64,000 nt of DNA. It comes from S5-A14a sp050908895. GTDB lineage: Bacteria > Bacillota > Clostridia > Peptostreptococcales > Anaerovoracaceae. The notes below the pieces were generated by a model. It made no database searches. It was not told where the DNA came from and saw only the letters and a list, made by a program, of their open reading frames with translations. The DNA is taken from assembly GCA_050908895.1 (NCBI GenBank), contig CP171222.1, forward strand, positions 1,488,001 to 1,552,000, written 5' to 3'. Within the stretch, counting starts at the first letter, position 1; each line of letters opens with the position of its first letter. A program made the position numbers and the translations under genes. Shown one piece after another: positions 53,323 through 62,318 of the stretch.

Positions 53323-53475
53323 ATTTCTCCATCTTTTTCTATAGTTATATTGCTATTTATAATTTAGAAATCTTTATTAATCTAGATGCATTCTAAATTA
53401 AAAGACCCCAAAATATTTTACCACATTAGAGTTAATTTGTGAACTATGCATAAAAAATAGATTCACCGGCTCCAA

Positions 53476-53520
53476 ATAAAAATTACCGGCATCATCCCTG
53501 AAAACAGAGATGCACCAGTA
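53476..53520 (-). terminator. Probable terminator of the fatty-acid operon
   Basis: In the minus direction, TGCATCTCTG, a TTTT loop and CAGGGATGATGC form an imperfect stem (ATCTCTG/CAGGGAT is the core). It is followed by GGTAATTTTTATTT. It lies about 50 nt after the MarR-type gene that ends the operon. Confidence 0.55.
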
Positions 53521-53564
53521 TTCTTGCATTTACTCTTTTATTTATAATCTTTAGTTATCTAAAA

Positions 53565-54062
53565 TCAAAATTTCACTCTACTCTGTTTAAGATTGCCATT
53601 TTGTGCAGCAACATTAACAAAAGACTCCGCTTCCGGTCTCATTTCTTCTGCCACAGCTTCTAGAACCTCATTAAATATTTCTACTTTTTCCTTAGGAAAC
53701 CTGTTTTCTATACGGTTTACAACAACCTCAATGTAATCATAAATAACCCCGTAACGGTTTGCATATTTCTCTGTTGCAATGAGATAGTATTCTCTCTTAT
53801 CCTGATTATTTCTGACTTTTTCGACATAGCCCTTCTTAATCAATTGATTAATCCTATAAGTTGCATTGGGGGATGAAAGTTGTGCTCCTTCCGCAAACTC
53901 ATTGATAGTAGGTTCTTTGAGTGCGCCTATTATTTCCATGCACAATACTTCGAAAGATGTTAAATCATCATCCTTTTCATTGCTAATTCCTCTGAATGCT
54001 CTGCTATAAAGTAGCAATTTGAACTTATCATAAACCCTCGAAAAATTTTCTTTCAATAACAT
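53565..54062 (-). CDS. MarR-family regulator of the fatty-acid operon, FabT-like
   Basis: The protein has about 165 residues. The winged helix is EVLCMEIIGALKEPTINEFA, then SSPNATYRINQLIKKGYVEK and NQDKREYYL. The start at 54062 is chosen because GCAGGAGCAAAAA precedes it. It lies 22 bp after fabZ at the end of the operon, which suggests a FabT-type repressor of lipid synthesis. In Streptococcus fabT stands at the front instead. Its operator is not identified. Confidence 0.82.
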   Translation of the reverse strand: MLLKENFSRVYDKFKLLLYSRAFRGISNEKDDDLTSFEVLCMEIIGALKEPTINEFAEGAQLSSPNATYRINQLIKKGYVEKVRNNQDKREYYLIATEKYANRYGVIYDYIEVVVNRIENRFPKEKVEIFNEVLEAVAEEMRPEAESFVNVAAQNGNLKQSRVKF

Positions 54063-54084
54063 TTTTTGCTCCTGCATAGTAAAT

Positions 54085-54510
54085 TTACACAATAGCAAAA
54101 GAAATTTCACTTTCGCAAACAATTTTGCCGTCTACTTTAGCCACCGCCTTACCAAAGCCAACAGAACCTCTCTGTCTTATTATTTGACATTCAAGTTCTA
54201 CAGTATCTCCCGGTACGACAACCTGTCTAAATCGACAATTTTTGACTCCCCCAAAAATTGCAAGTTTTCCCTTGTTTTCACTTAGTGAAAGAATTGCACA
54301 GGCTCCCGTCTGAGCCAATGCTTCCATAATCAGCACACCCGGCATCACGCTTCTCTGTGGGAAATGACCTAAAAAGTGCATTTCGTTGTTAGAAACGCAT
54401 TTAACACCTTTAGCGTATTTACCCGGCTCCATTTCACTAATTTTATCCACCAATAAGAATGGATACCTATGAGGCAAAATAGCTTTAATTTCTTCTGCGT
54501 TTAATTGCAT
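54085..54510 (-). CDS. fabZ: 3-hydroxyacyl-ACP dehydratase FabZ
   Basis: The protein has 141 residues, a single hotdog fold. The catalytic His49 is in FLGHFPQRSVMPGVL and Glu63 in IMEALAQTGA. It starts MQLNAEEIKAILPHRYPFLL, the standard N-terminus. It removes water from 3-hydroxyacyl-ACP. It follows fabF by 67 bp. No fabM or fabN isomerase is seen here. Confidence 0.95.
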   Translation of the reverse strand: MQLNAEEIKAILPHRYPFLLVDKISEMEPGKYAKGVKCVSNNEMHFLGHFPQRSVMPGVLIMEALAQTGACAILSLSENKGKLAIFGGVKNCRFRQVVVPGDTVELECQIIRQRGSVGFGKAVAKVDGKIVCESEISFAIV

Positions 54511-54577
54511 TTTCTTTTCCTTTCATTATATACCCAAATAAATCAAATATACCAGTGTTTAATCGAAAATAATATTT

Positions 54578-55813
54578 TTAAATAAACTTTTTAAATATCA
54601 ATGATGCATTATGTCCACCAAAGCCTAAAGAATTAGACATCCCATAGTGACTATCATTTATTTCCTTTCCAAAATTAGGACAAATGTCCAAATCACATTC
54701 CTCATCATAAACCTTATAGCCTATGGTCGGAGGAGCGAAAGATTCCTCAATTGCTTTAACAGTTAATATGCTTTCTATAGCTCCACTCGCTCCTAACAAA
54801 TGTCCTGTCATAGATTTTGTTGAAGAAATTGCTAATCTATTTGCATGATCACCAAAGGCTAATTTTATTGCCTTTGTTTCGCCACTATCATTAAGAGGAG
54901 TACCTGTTCCATGAGCATTTATATATCCTATCTCTTCATGGGATATTTTAGCATCTGCTAGAGCCAGTGTCATACAAGCTGCAGCACCGGATCCATCTTC
55001 TAATGGTGCAGTCATATGATTTGCATCACAACTTGCACCGTAGCCCGTAACTTCTCCTAGGATATTAGCACCCCTTTTAAGAGCATGCTCATATTCTTCA
55101 AGAATTAAAATGCCAGCTCCTTCACCCATTACAAACCCGGAACGTTCCTTATCAAATGGTATAGATGCACGAGCAGGATTTTCAGAGCAAGACAAGGCTC
55201 TCATGGAAGTAAATCCTCCTATACCCAAAGGTGAAACGCAACTCTCTGCACCACCACAAGCCATAACATCAGCATAGCCATCTCTTATATAATGGAAGGC
55301 CGAACCTATTGAGTCAGTAGATGATGCACATGCTGTTACAATACACGTACAACTTCCCTTAAATCCTAATCTTATTGCAATTAGACCTGCTGCCATATTT
55401 GTTATGCTTGATGGAACAAATAGTGGGGAAACCCTATCGAATCCGCTTTTTTCCCCTTTTGCATGTTCCCTTTCTATCACAGGCAAGCCTCCAATTCCGC
55501 TGGCAACTGTAACGCCACATCTAATTGGATCTACCTTATCCATAGACAAGCCGCTCTGTTCAAAGGCTTCAACTGCAGCAAAAAGTCCAAATTGTGTAAA
55601 TCTGGCTGTTCTTCTGGCTTCCATCTTATCCATTATTATGGTTGGATCAAAACCATCAACTTCTCCTGCAACACTTACCTTAAAGTTAGATGTATCAAAT
55701 GATTTTATTTTATCAATACCTAAGACACCCCTTTTAGCAGCATCCCACATATTATTCACGCCTATTCCAATAGGAGAAACCCCTCCCATTCCAGTGATAA
55801 CTACTCTTCTCAT
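54578..55813 (-). CDS. fabF: 3-oxoacyl-ACP synthase II FabF
   Basis: The condensing enzyme has 411 residues with the Cys-His-His triad: TACASSTDSIGSAF, NAHGTGTPLNDSGE and KSMTGHLLGASGA. The start at 55813 (MRRVVITGMGGVSP) follows GAGGAGAATTATTCT; an upstream Met overlaps that site. It elongates acyl-ACP with malonyl-ACP. Confidence 0.96.
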   Translation of the reverse strand: MRRVVITGMGGVSPIGIGVNNMWDAAKRGVLGIDKIKSFDTSNFKVSVAGEVDGFDPTIIMDKMEARRTARFTQFGLFAAVEAFEQSGLSMDKVDPIRCGVTVASGIGGLPVIEREHAKGEKSGFDRVSPLFVPSSITNMAAGLIAIRLGFKGSCTCIVTACASSTDSIGSAFHYIRDGYADVMACGGAESCVSPLGIGGFTSMRALSCSENPARASIPFDKERSGFVMGEGAGILILEEYEHALKRGANILGEVTGYGASCDANHMTAPLEDGSGAAACMTLALADAKISHEEIGYINAHGTGTPLNDSGETKAIKLAFGDHANRLAISSTKSMTGHLLGASGAIESILTVKAIEESFAPPTIGYKVYDEECDLDICPNFGKEINDSHYGMSNSLGFGGHNASLIFKKFI

Positions 55814-55851
55814 AGAATAATTCTCCTCATTCATCTCTAAGCAAATGACCT

Positions 55852-56589
55852 CTATATAGCAAGGCCGCCATCCGCTCTTATAACTTCTCCCGTAACATAC
55901 CCTGCTTCTTCAGATGCCAGAAAACCAACCACAGCAGCAATATCTTCCGGCACACCGATTCTTTTCATAGGAATACTTGACTTTATTCCATCAGAATTTG
56001 CTTCTTGTATAGCTGCAGTCATATCTGTATCGACAAATCCGGGAGCAACGGCATTTACTGTAACTCCCTTGGATGCCATTTCTCTAGCAAAAGTTTTTGT
56101 CATACCAATCAAACCGGCTTTAGCTGCAGCATAATTAATTTGACCCGGGTTACCTACTAATCCGGTAACAGAAGCAATGTTGATTACTCTGCCATATCTT
56201 TGTTTCATCATTGGTCTGGCAACCTGGCGCATCATATAAAACGGTCCATACAAGTTAGTTTTAACAACTTTATCAAAGTCCTCACTACTCATTCTCATTG
56301 CAAGACAGTCTCTTGTAATTCCTGCATTGTTTACCAATACATCAATTGTCCCAAAGATTTCTAATGCTTTTCGGCATAAACTTTCACAATCTGATTCCTT
56401 TGACATATCACCTTTAACAAGCTCAACATCTATTCCAAAACTTTTACAAATATCTCTAGTCTCTTCTGCTGCTTTTTGATTGCTGGCATAATTTATTACA
56501 AGGTTCATTCCACGTTTTGCTAATTCAATAGAAATACCTCGTCCTATACCTCTGCTTCCCCCTGTTATAATTGCTGTTTTTTTGCTCAT
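55852..56589 (-). CDS. fabG: 3-oxoacyl-ACP reductase FabG
   Basis: The protein has about 245 residues from MSKKTAIITGGSRGIGRGIS, the normal FabG beginning. The Rossmann motif is GGSRGIG, the catalytic Tyr-x3-Lys is in INYAAAKAGLIG, and NNAG is present. An in-frame ATG at 56634 has a better ribosome site (GAAAGGAGAATATA) but adds 15 odd residues encoded by a 38-bp palindrome. So the start is uncertain and may be structurally regulated. Confidence 0.93.
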   Translation of the reverse strand: MSKKTAIITGGSRGIGRGISIELAKRGMNLVINYASNQKAAEETRDICKSFGIDVELVKGDMSKESDCESLCRKALEIFGTIDVLVNNAGITRDCLAMRMSSEDFDKVVKTNLYGPFYMMRQVARPMMKQRYGRVINIASVTGLVGNPGQINYAAAKAGLIGMTKTFAREMASKGVTVNAVAPGFVDTDMTAAIQEANSDGIKSSIPMKRIGVPEDIAAVVGFLASEEAGYVTGEVIRADGGLAI

Positions 56590-56599
56590 AGACTTTATC

Positions 56600-56637
56600 A
56601 TAATGCCATATAAAATTATAATTTTATATGGCATTAT
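56600..56637. repeat. 38-bp perfect palindrome at the fabG start
   Basis: Two 19-nt arms meet without a spacer at 56618/56619: ATAATGCCATATAAAATTA and its exact complement. The left end lies 10 nt upstream of the ATG at 56589, and the right end covers an alternative ATG at 56634, just after a strong GGAG. It could be an operator for a homodimeric regulator or, in RNA, a long hairpin between ribosome site and start. Confidence 0.85.
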
Positions 56638-56659
56638 ATTCTCCTTTCAATTAATTATC

Positions 56660-57589
56660 TTATTTTTTGTTTTTTAATTTTTCTTTAAGAGTCTCTAAGT
56701 CTTTTATTTCTGAAATACTCATTACATCTATCTTCCTATCAATTTTCCTTACAAAGCCTGAAAGATTCTTTCCCGGCCCAACTTCTATAAAAAAATCCAC
56801 GCCATAATCTATCATTTTGCGTATTATAGATTCCATTTTCACAGTTGTAGAAACCTGTTTCTCGAGAAGATCCTCTAAACAATAATCTTCCGGTGGTAAA
56901 TCGCCTATTGAATTAAATAAAACCTGAAACTTCGGTAGATTTTTTCTGTAATCCAAAACCTTTTTTCTAATTATCTCTCCAGCAGACTTCATATATGAGG
57001 TATGGAACGGACCGGATACATTAAGTAATATACCTCGTGAAGCACCTGCGGATAAGGCTAAAGATTTTGCCTTTTCAACAGCTTCTTTGTTACCGGAAAT
57101 TACAATTTGTCCCGGACAATTTAAATTTGCTATCTCTGCAAACTCTTTTGTCGTAGATGCCTCAGCACAACATTCTCGAACTTTTTCTTCTTCAAGCCCA
57201 AGTACTGCGCACATAGCAGGCTCAATATTTTCTGACGCTTTCTCCATAGCATCAGCTCTAATTTGAATCAATTCAAGAGCATCTTCCGGAGACAAAATAC
57301 CTGCCCCGGCTAAAGCTGTATATTCTCCCAGGCTTAAACCGGCTGCAAAATCCGGATTTATTCCTTCTTTTTCTAAAATCTTATACACACCTATTCCAAA
57401 GGCTAGCATAATTGGCTGGGTATTATAGGTTCTCGACAGCTCATCCAAAGGTCCTCTAAAAGCCATATTTTTTTGATCTTCAGGCAATAAATCAATTATT
57501 TTCTTGAATTCCTCAGAGTAGGAATAAAAATCTCTTCCCATTCCTATATATTGGCTCCCTTGTCCTGCAAATAAAATTCCTATCTTCAT
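56660..57589 (-). CDS. fabD: Malonyl-CoA:ACP transacylase FabD
   Basis: The protein has 309 residues. The FAGQGSQYIGMGRDFY N-terminus, nucleophile motif GLSLGEYTALAGAG, and later GPFHTSYM and EVGPGKNLSGF are all present. It loads malonate onto ACP. It lies 43 bp after the second FabK-like gene; acpP, often placed in this position, is missing. Confidence 0.96.
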   Translation of the reverse strand: MKIGILFAGQGSQYIGMGRDFYSYSEEFKKIIDLLPEDQKNMAFRGPLDELSRTYNTQPIMLAFGIGVYKILEKEGINPDFAAGLSLGEYTALAGAGILSPEDALELIQIRADAMEKASENIEPAMCAVLGLEEEKVRECCAEASTTKEFAEIANLNCPGQIVISGNKEAVEKAKSLALSAGASRGILLNVSGPFHTSYMKSAGEIIRKKVLDYRKNLPKFQVLFNSIGDLPPEDYCLEDLLEKQVSTTVKMESIIRKMIDYGVDFFIEVGPGKNLSGFVRKIDRKIDVMSISEIKDLETLKEKLKNKK

Positions 57590-57632
57590 ATTTTAACCTT
57601 TCTTAATTTCATCTGGTTATTTTAATATAAGT

Positions 57633-58673
57633 TTAGTCAAAAGCCTTTTTTAGCTCTTTCATTAAATCCTTTACATCCACCAATTCATTTATTCTATCAA
57701 CATTAGCCCCTGAAAAAAAAAGTCCATTTTCTTCATCGCCATGATAGGCTGCAATAAGAGCTTGACTGATACAATAAGGTGTGGTTCCCGGATTGCATGA
57801 AGTTATGCAATTGATGCATTTGACAGGAGGTTTTCTTCCTAAAGTTTCTACATCTTCTAGCAATTTAGATTTTACTGCTCTTCCAGGCATACCTACCGGA
57901 CTCTTTATTATTTTTAAATCAGACTTTTTTGCTCTTAGGATATATTCTTTAAATCCCTTACTGGCATCGCATTGGAAAGTTCCTATAAACCTAGTCCCAA
58001 TTTGTACTCCCGCTGCTCCCCAGCTCATTGCTTTTCTTATATCATCTTCATCGAAAATGCTTCCACCGACAAAGATAGGTATATTCTCTGCTTCTGAGAT
58101 TACCTCTCTAACAATCTTTTCTAAGGAATAATCTTCATCATTTAACGCATCTTTTTTAAATCCTAGGTGACCTCCCGCATCTCGGCCCTCAACTACGATA
58201 AAATCCGGATTTATATTGTAATTTTTCATCCATGATTTTACTATGAGCTTAGCAGCTTTTCCGCTGGATACAATCGGTGCTAGAAGTACATTTTTACCAT
58301 CGGCTTCTTCAGCAAATTTAGGTAAGGATAAAGGTAATCCGGCCCCTGAAATTACACCATCTATCCCCTCTTCTATAGCAACTTTTACACATTCACCAAA
58401 GTCTTTTGTAACGGTCATTGCATTAATTGCAATAAGACCTTTCCCTTGGGAAATTTCTTTTGCCAGTCTAATCTCTTTACGCAATGCAATTTTATCCGCT
58501 TCTATATGATTCTCATAGAAAATTTTTTCTCTAAAACCTATTAGAGCTGTTGAAATTACACCCATTCCACCTTCTCTGGCTACAGTTCCCGCAAGTCTAC
58601 CCATGGATATGCCTACACCCATTCCACCTTGTATAATTGGAGCATCAAATTTTTTGAACTTTTCAGATTTCAT
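57633..58673 (-). CDS. FabK paralogue / nitronate monooxygenase-like flavoenzyme
   Basis: The protein has 346 residues, a TIM-barrel FMN enzyme: APIIQGGMGVGISMGRLAGT, then VVEGRDAGGHLGF and GAAGVQIGTRFIGT. Unlike FabK it has a C-terminal Cys cluster (KCINCITSCNPGTTPYCISQ) that may hold an Fe-S centre or zinc. It abuts the true fabK with no gap. It may be a second enoyl-ACP reductase or act on another nitronate-type or 2-enoyl substrate; its placement argues for lipid metabolism. Confidence 0.82.
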   Translation of the reverse strand: MKSEKFKKFDAPIIQGGMGVGISMGRLAGTVAREGGMGVISTALIGFREKIFYENHIEADKIALRKEIRLAKEISQGKGLIAINAMTVTKDFGECVKVAIEEGIDGVISGAGLPLSLPKFAEEADGKNVLLAPIVSSGKAAKLIVKSWMKNYNINPDFIVVEGRDAGGHLGFKKDALNDEDYSLEKIVREVISEAENIPIFVGGSIFDEDDIRKAMSWGAAGVQIGTRFIGTFQCDASKGFKEYILRAKKSDLKIIKSPVGMPGRAVKSKLLEDVETLGRKPPVKCINCITSCNPGTTPYCISQALIAAYHGDEENGLFFSGANVDRINELVDVKDLMKELKKAFD

Positions 58674-59597
58674 CTAAATCCTCCCTTTTACTCGGGAATA
58701 TTCTTCCATTAAATTTGTAAGTATTTCATCTAATGTAGATATTTTCTTTGGAAATGCAGCACTTTGTCCTGCCATCATTGATCCGTGCTTATCATCACCG
58801 TCGTGGACAGCCTTTCTGAGGGCTCCCAATGTATATTGCTCTAACTCCATCAGTTCTGCACCCTCAAGCTCTCTTTTTAAATACTCCTTAGCCATTTGGT
58901 TTTTGATCACTCGTACAGGTGCTCCCGATCTTCGTCCCGTAACAATAGTACTTCTATCTCGTGCTCCTATGACGGCAGATTTGTAATTAGGATGAATTGG
59001 ACACTCTTTACTTGATAAGAACAATGTTCCAATTTGAGCACCCGCTGCTCCCATTGCTTCTATGGCAACCATCTGTGATCCGAGCCCTATTCCACCAGCA
59101 GCTATTACAGGGATGCTTACAGTGTCCACAACCTGAGGTAACAAAACCATAGTAGTCAATTCTCCGATATGTCCGCCACTTTCACAACCTTCAGCAATTA
59201 TTCCATCAACTCCAGATTCCTCCAGCCGTTTTGCCAGTGCTACTGAAGAAACGACAGGAAAAATCTTAATATTATTTTCTTTCCAAAAAGATACATATTT
59301 ACCCGGATTACCGGCTCCTGTCGTTACAAGTGGGACCTTCATATCACCTAAAAGTTTTGCCATATTATCAGCATCGGGATTCATCAACATCAAATTTACC
59401 CCAAAGGGCTTGTCCGTTATTTCTCTTGCTATCTTTATTTCTTTTCGTAAAGCTTCTGTATTCATAGCTCCCGATCCAATTATTCCCATTGCTCCTGCGT
59501 TTGATACAGCAGCTGCAAAAGCACCAGTTGCAACTTGTGCCATTCCACCTTGAAAAATTGGATATTTGATGTCAAACATTTCATTTATATTAAGCAT
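58674..59597 (-). CDS. fabK: Enoyl-ACP reductase II FabK
   Basis: The protein has 307 residues: IKYPIFQGGMAQVATGAFAA, then AEGCESGGHIGELTTMVLLP and MGAAGAQIGTLFLSSKE, the flavin-dependent enoyl reductase of streptococci and clostridia, naturally resistant to triclosan. The histidine of ESGGHIG fits the catalytic position. It performs the last step of each elongation cycle. fabH lies 17 bp upstream. Confidence 0.94.
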   Translation of the reverse strand: MLNINEMFDIKYPIFQGGMAQVATGAFAAAVSNAGAMGIIGSGAMNTEALRKEIKIAREITDKPFGVNLMLMNPDADNMAKLLGDMKVPLVTTGAGNPGKYVSFWKENNIKIFPVVSSVALAKRLEESGVDGIIAEGCESGGHIGELTTMVLLPQVVDTVSIPVIAAGGIGLGSQMVAIEAMGAAGAQIGTLFLSSKECPIHPNYKSAVIGARDRSTIVTGRRSGAPVRVIKNQMAKEYLKRELEGAELMELEQYTLGALRKAVHDGDDKHGSMMAGQSAAFPKKISTLDEILTNLMEEYSRVKGRI

Positions 59598-59614
59598 TAT
59601 GTTCTCCTAGTTTT

Positions 59615-60586
59615 CTATATTTGGCATATCATAGCACCGTAAGTTAGGCCAGCACCAAAACCCACACAAGCCACTTTCATACCTTTTTTTAAAAGGCTTT
59701 TTTCTTGCATATCTGCCAAAGCTATGGGTATACTTGCTGCTGAGGTGTTGCCAAACTCCTCTATATTTACATAACATTTATCTAAGCTAATTCCTAATTT
59801 ATTAGCACTGCTTTCAATGATTCTCTTATTTGCTTGATGAAATACAAACCAATCTATATCGTTCACACTCATATGGTTCTTTTCTAGAATGCACTTTGTT
59901 ATTTCAGGAACTTTACTGGTAGCGAATCGATAGACTTCCTGGCCTTGCATAGAAATTTGGGGCTCAAATCTGGGGCAGGAAAGTGGTTTATCAGTTCCTA
60001 TAAGACCATGTTCACTTTCAAAAAAACCTGTGTCATTTAAAGTGCATACTACAGCCCCTGCTCCATCGCCAAATAAAATATCCGTATTTCTATTCTTTAA
60101 TGGCATAACTTGGGATATTTTTTCGCTTCCAACTACAATTATCTTGTTGTATTTAGTTGTTCTAAGAAGTCCTTCTGCAACACTACATCCATAAATAAAT
60201 CCCGAACACGCGCCATTTAAATCTATAGATAATATATTTTCTTTTAAACTTAACCTCTCACAAACTTCATTAGAAACCGTTGGTGTAGCTTTATCAGGGG
60301 TAAATGTGCATACAATTAAGGCATCTATTTCATTTATATTTTTTAATCTTGCATCATGTAAGGCTTTTTGACATGCCTCAAAAGCCATGTCTGCATTAGT
60401 TTTATTTTCAGCAAACCATCGGCTTTTTATTCCGGTTTTTTCATGAATCCAATCATCACTTGTATCCATTATTTCTGCAAGGTAATCATTTGTAACTTTT
60501 CTATCACCGCTAGCCTTTCCAAAACCAATAAATTTCATATTTTTAATAGATATATTTCCCTTAAGTTGTTTATCTGATAAGATCAT
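59615..60586 (-). CDS. fabH: 3-oxoacyl-ACP synthase III FabH
   Basis: The protein has 323 residues. The active-site Cys is in LNGACSGFIYG, His in FVFHQANKRIIE, and Asn in EEFGNTSAASIPIA. It starts the pathway by condensing acetyl-CoA with malonyl-ACP. From the ATG at 60586 (behind AGGGAAGGATTTAATTTAA) it has 16 extra residues before MKFIGFGKASGDRKVTNDYL; an internal ATG at 60538 may be the ancestral start. Confidence 0.94.
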   Translation of the reverse strand: MILSDKQLKGNISIKNMKFIGFGKASGDRKVTNDYLAEIMDTSDDWIHEKTGIKSRWFAENKTNADMAFEACQKALHDARLKNINEIDALIVCTFTPDKATPTVSNEVCERLSLKENILSIDLNGACSGFIYGCSVAEGLLRTTKYNKIIVVGSEKISQVMPLKNRNTDILFGDGAGAVVCTLNDTGFFESEHGLIGTDKPLSCPRFEPQISMQGQEVYRFATSKVPEITKCILEKNHMSVNDIDWFVFHQANKRIIESSANKLGISLDKCYVNIEEFGNTSAASIPIALADMQEKSLLKKGMKVACVGFGAGLTYGAMICQI

Positions 60587-62314
60587 TTAAATTAAATCCT
60601 TCCCTACTCTCCTAAGTTTCCTATATCGCTTTTCAACCAAGTCACTACCTTTAATATTGATCAACTCACTTAGGTGCACAGCTATACTTTTTTCCAAATC
60701 CCTAAAAATATGTGGCGTTATTTTTTCATCTTTATCCTTTTTCTCTTCTACAATTTCATCACATAGCCCCATATTCCTAAGGTCAAAAGAAGTCAGCTTC
60801 ATGCTATCACAAGCTTCCTTCCATCTACTGGAATCTTTCCACAAAATACTGGCAAATCCTTCCGGGGATAATATAGAAAATATACTGTTTTCAAGCATAA
60901 TTACTCTATCTCCATATCCAATTGCCAAAGCACCTCCGCTACCACCTTCTCCTACAAATACATTTATGATAGGTACTTGTAAATCACTTAGTGTAAATAG
61001 GCAACTTGCAATAGCACTACCTTGTCCATTTTCTTCTGCTTCTTTTCCTGGATAAGCTCCCGGGGTATCAACAAAGGTTATTATAGGCCTATGAAATTTT
61101 TCAGCCTGTCTCATCAACCTTTCTGCTTTCCTATACCCTTCAGGATTTGGCATGCCAAACCTATGTTTTATATTCTCAGATAAACTTCTTCCTTTTTGTT
61201 GTCCTATAACTGTTACGGGTATTCCTCTAAAGTTAGCGATTCCACCTATAATTGCTTCATCGTCTCCATATAGCCTGTCACCTGCCATAGGTTGAAAATC
61301 GGAAAAAATATTATCAATATAGTCTTTCGAAGTAGGTCTCGTCTGATCTCTAGCTTTTTCCACTCTGATATATGCTTCTCTATTATCTGAGATATAATCT
61401 TTATTTGTTTGTTTATTATATCTAGCAGATTTGCCTATATTTTTTTTATATTGTTTCTTTTCATGAAGAGACAGAATGTCTGCAAGTCTTTGCCTTAATT
61501 CTTTTCTATTAACTACCTGATCAACAAACCCATGTTCTTTAAGAAATTCTGCTCTCTGAAAATCTTCAGGCAAATCTTGTCTTATTGTCTGCTTAATGAC
61601 CCTCGGTCCGGCAAATCCAATCAGCGCACCGGGTTCAGCAATTTGGATGTCACCTAAGCTGGCGAAACTAGCTGTAACCCCACCGGTTGTAGGATCAGTC
61701 ATCACAGATATAAACAAGTTCCCCGATTTGTCAAGGCGTCTTATTGCCGCCGAGGTTTTGGCCATCTGCATAAGGGATACTATCCCCTCCTGCATTCTTG
61801 CACCACCTGATGCCGAGAATATTATTAAAGGAAGAGATTTTTTACGAGCATATTCGGCTGCCCTTGTAATTTTTTCACCAACAGCCATACCCATACTTGC
61901 CATAAGAAACCTTCCGTCCATTACGCCTATAACTATTTTGTGTCCTTCTATTCTAGCTGTGCCCGTTATGACAGCTTCTGGCATTGATGTTTTTTCCCTA
62001 GCTTTCTTTGTTTTTTCTTTATAACCCGGAAAATTAAGCGGATCATAATCTTTGATCCACCTACCAAATTCTCGAAAAGATCCATAATCACAAATCATCT
62101 TAAGTCTAGCTATACCAGTCAAATGCCTGTGGTAACCACAGGCACTACATACATACAAATTTTCTCTAAGCTCAGACCGTTTCTCTTCCTTACCACACTT
62201 AGGACATATAAGAATTTCATTTTCTTCTCGTATTTTTTCAAGAGGCTTTTCACTTCGAACTATTTTTTTTATTGTTTTTAAAAGCTCTTTCTTTTCATTA
62301 AAAAATTTTTCCAT
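60587..62314 (-). CDS. accDA: Acetyl-CoA carboxylase carboxyltransferase, fused beta-alpha subunits
   Basis: The protein has 575 residues. The first half is AccD, with a zinc finger (Cys37, Cys40, Cys56, Cys59: CPKCGKEE, VCSACG) and SASGGARMQEGIVSLMQMAK. The second half (about 300-575) is AccA, with THRFGMPNPEGYRKAERLM-like and TFVDTPGAYPGKEAEENGQG. In most bacteria these are separate genes. It makes malonyl-CoA from carboxybiotin. It lies 4 bp after accC. Confidence 0.95.
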   Translation of the reverse strand: MEKFFNEKKELLKTIKKIVRSEKPLEKIREENEILICPKCGKEEKRSELRENLYVCSACGYHRHLTGIARLKMICDYGSFREFGRWIKDYDPLNFPGYKEKTKKAREKTSMPEAVITGTARIEGHKIVIGVMDGRFLMASMGMAVGEKITRAAEYARKKSLPLIIFSASGGARMQEGIVSLMQMAKTSAAIRRLDKSGNLFISVMTDPTTGGVTASFASLGDIQIAEPGALIGFAGPRVIKQTIRQDLPEDFQRAEFLKEHGFVDQVVNRKELRQRLADILSLHEKKQYKKNIGKSARYNKQTNKDYISDNREAYIRVEKARDQTRPTSKDYIDNIFSDFQPMAGDRLYGDDEAIIGGIANFRGIPVTVIGQQKGRSLSENIKHRFGMPNPEGYRKAERLMRQAEKFHRPIITFVDTPGAYPGKEAEENGQGSAIASCLFTLSDLQVPIINVFVGEGGSGGALAIGYGDRVIMLENSIFSILSPEGFASILWKDSSRWKEACDSMKLTSFDLRNMGLCDEIVEEKKDKDEKITPHIFRDLEKSIAVHLSELINIKGSDLVEKRYRKLRRVGKDLI

Positions 62315-62318
62315 GTTT

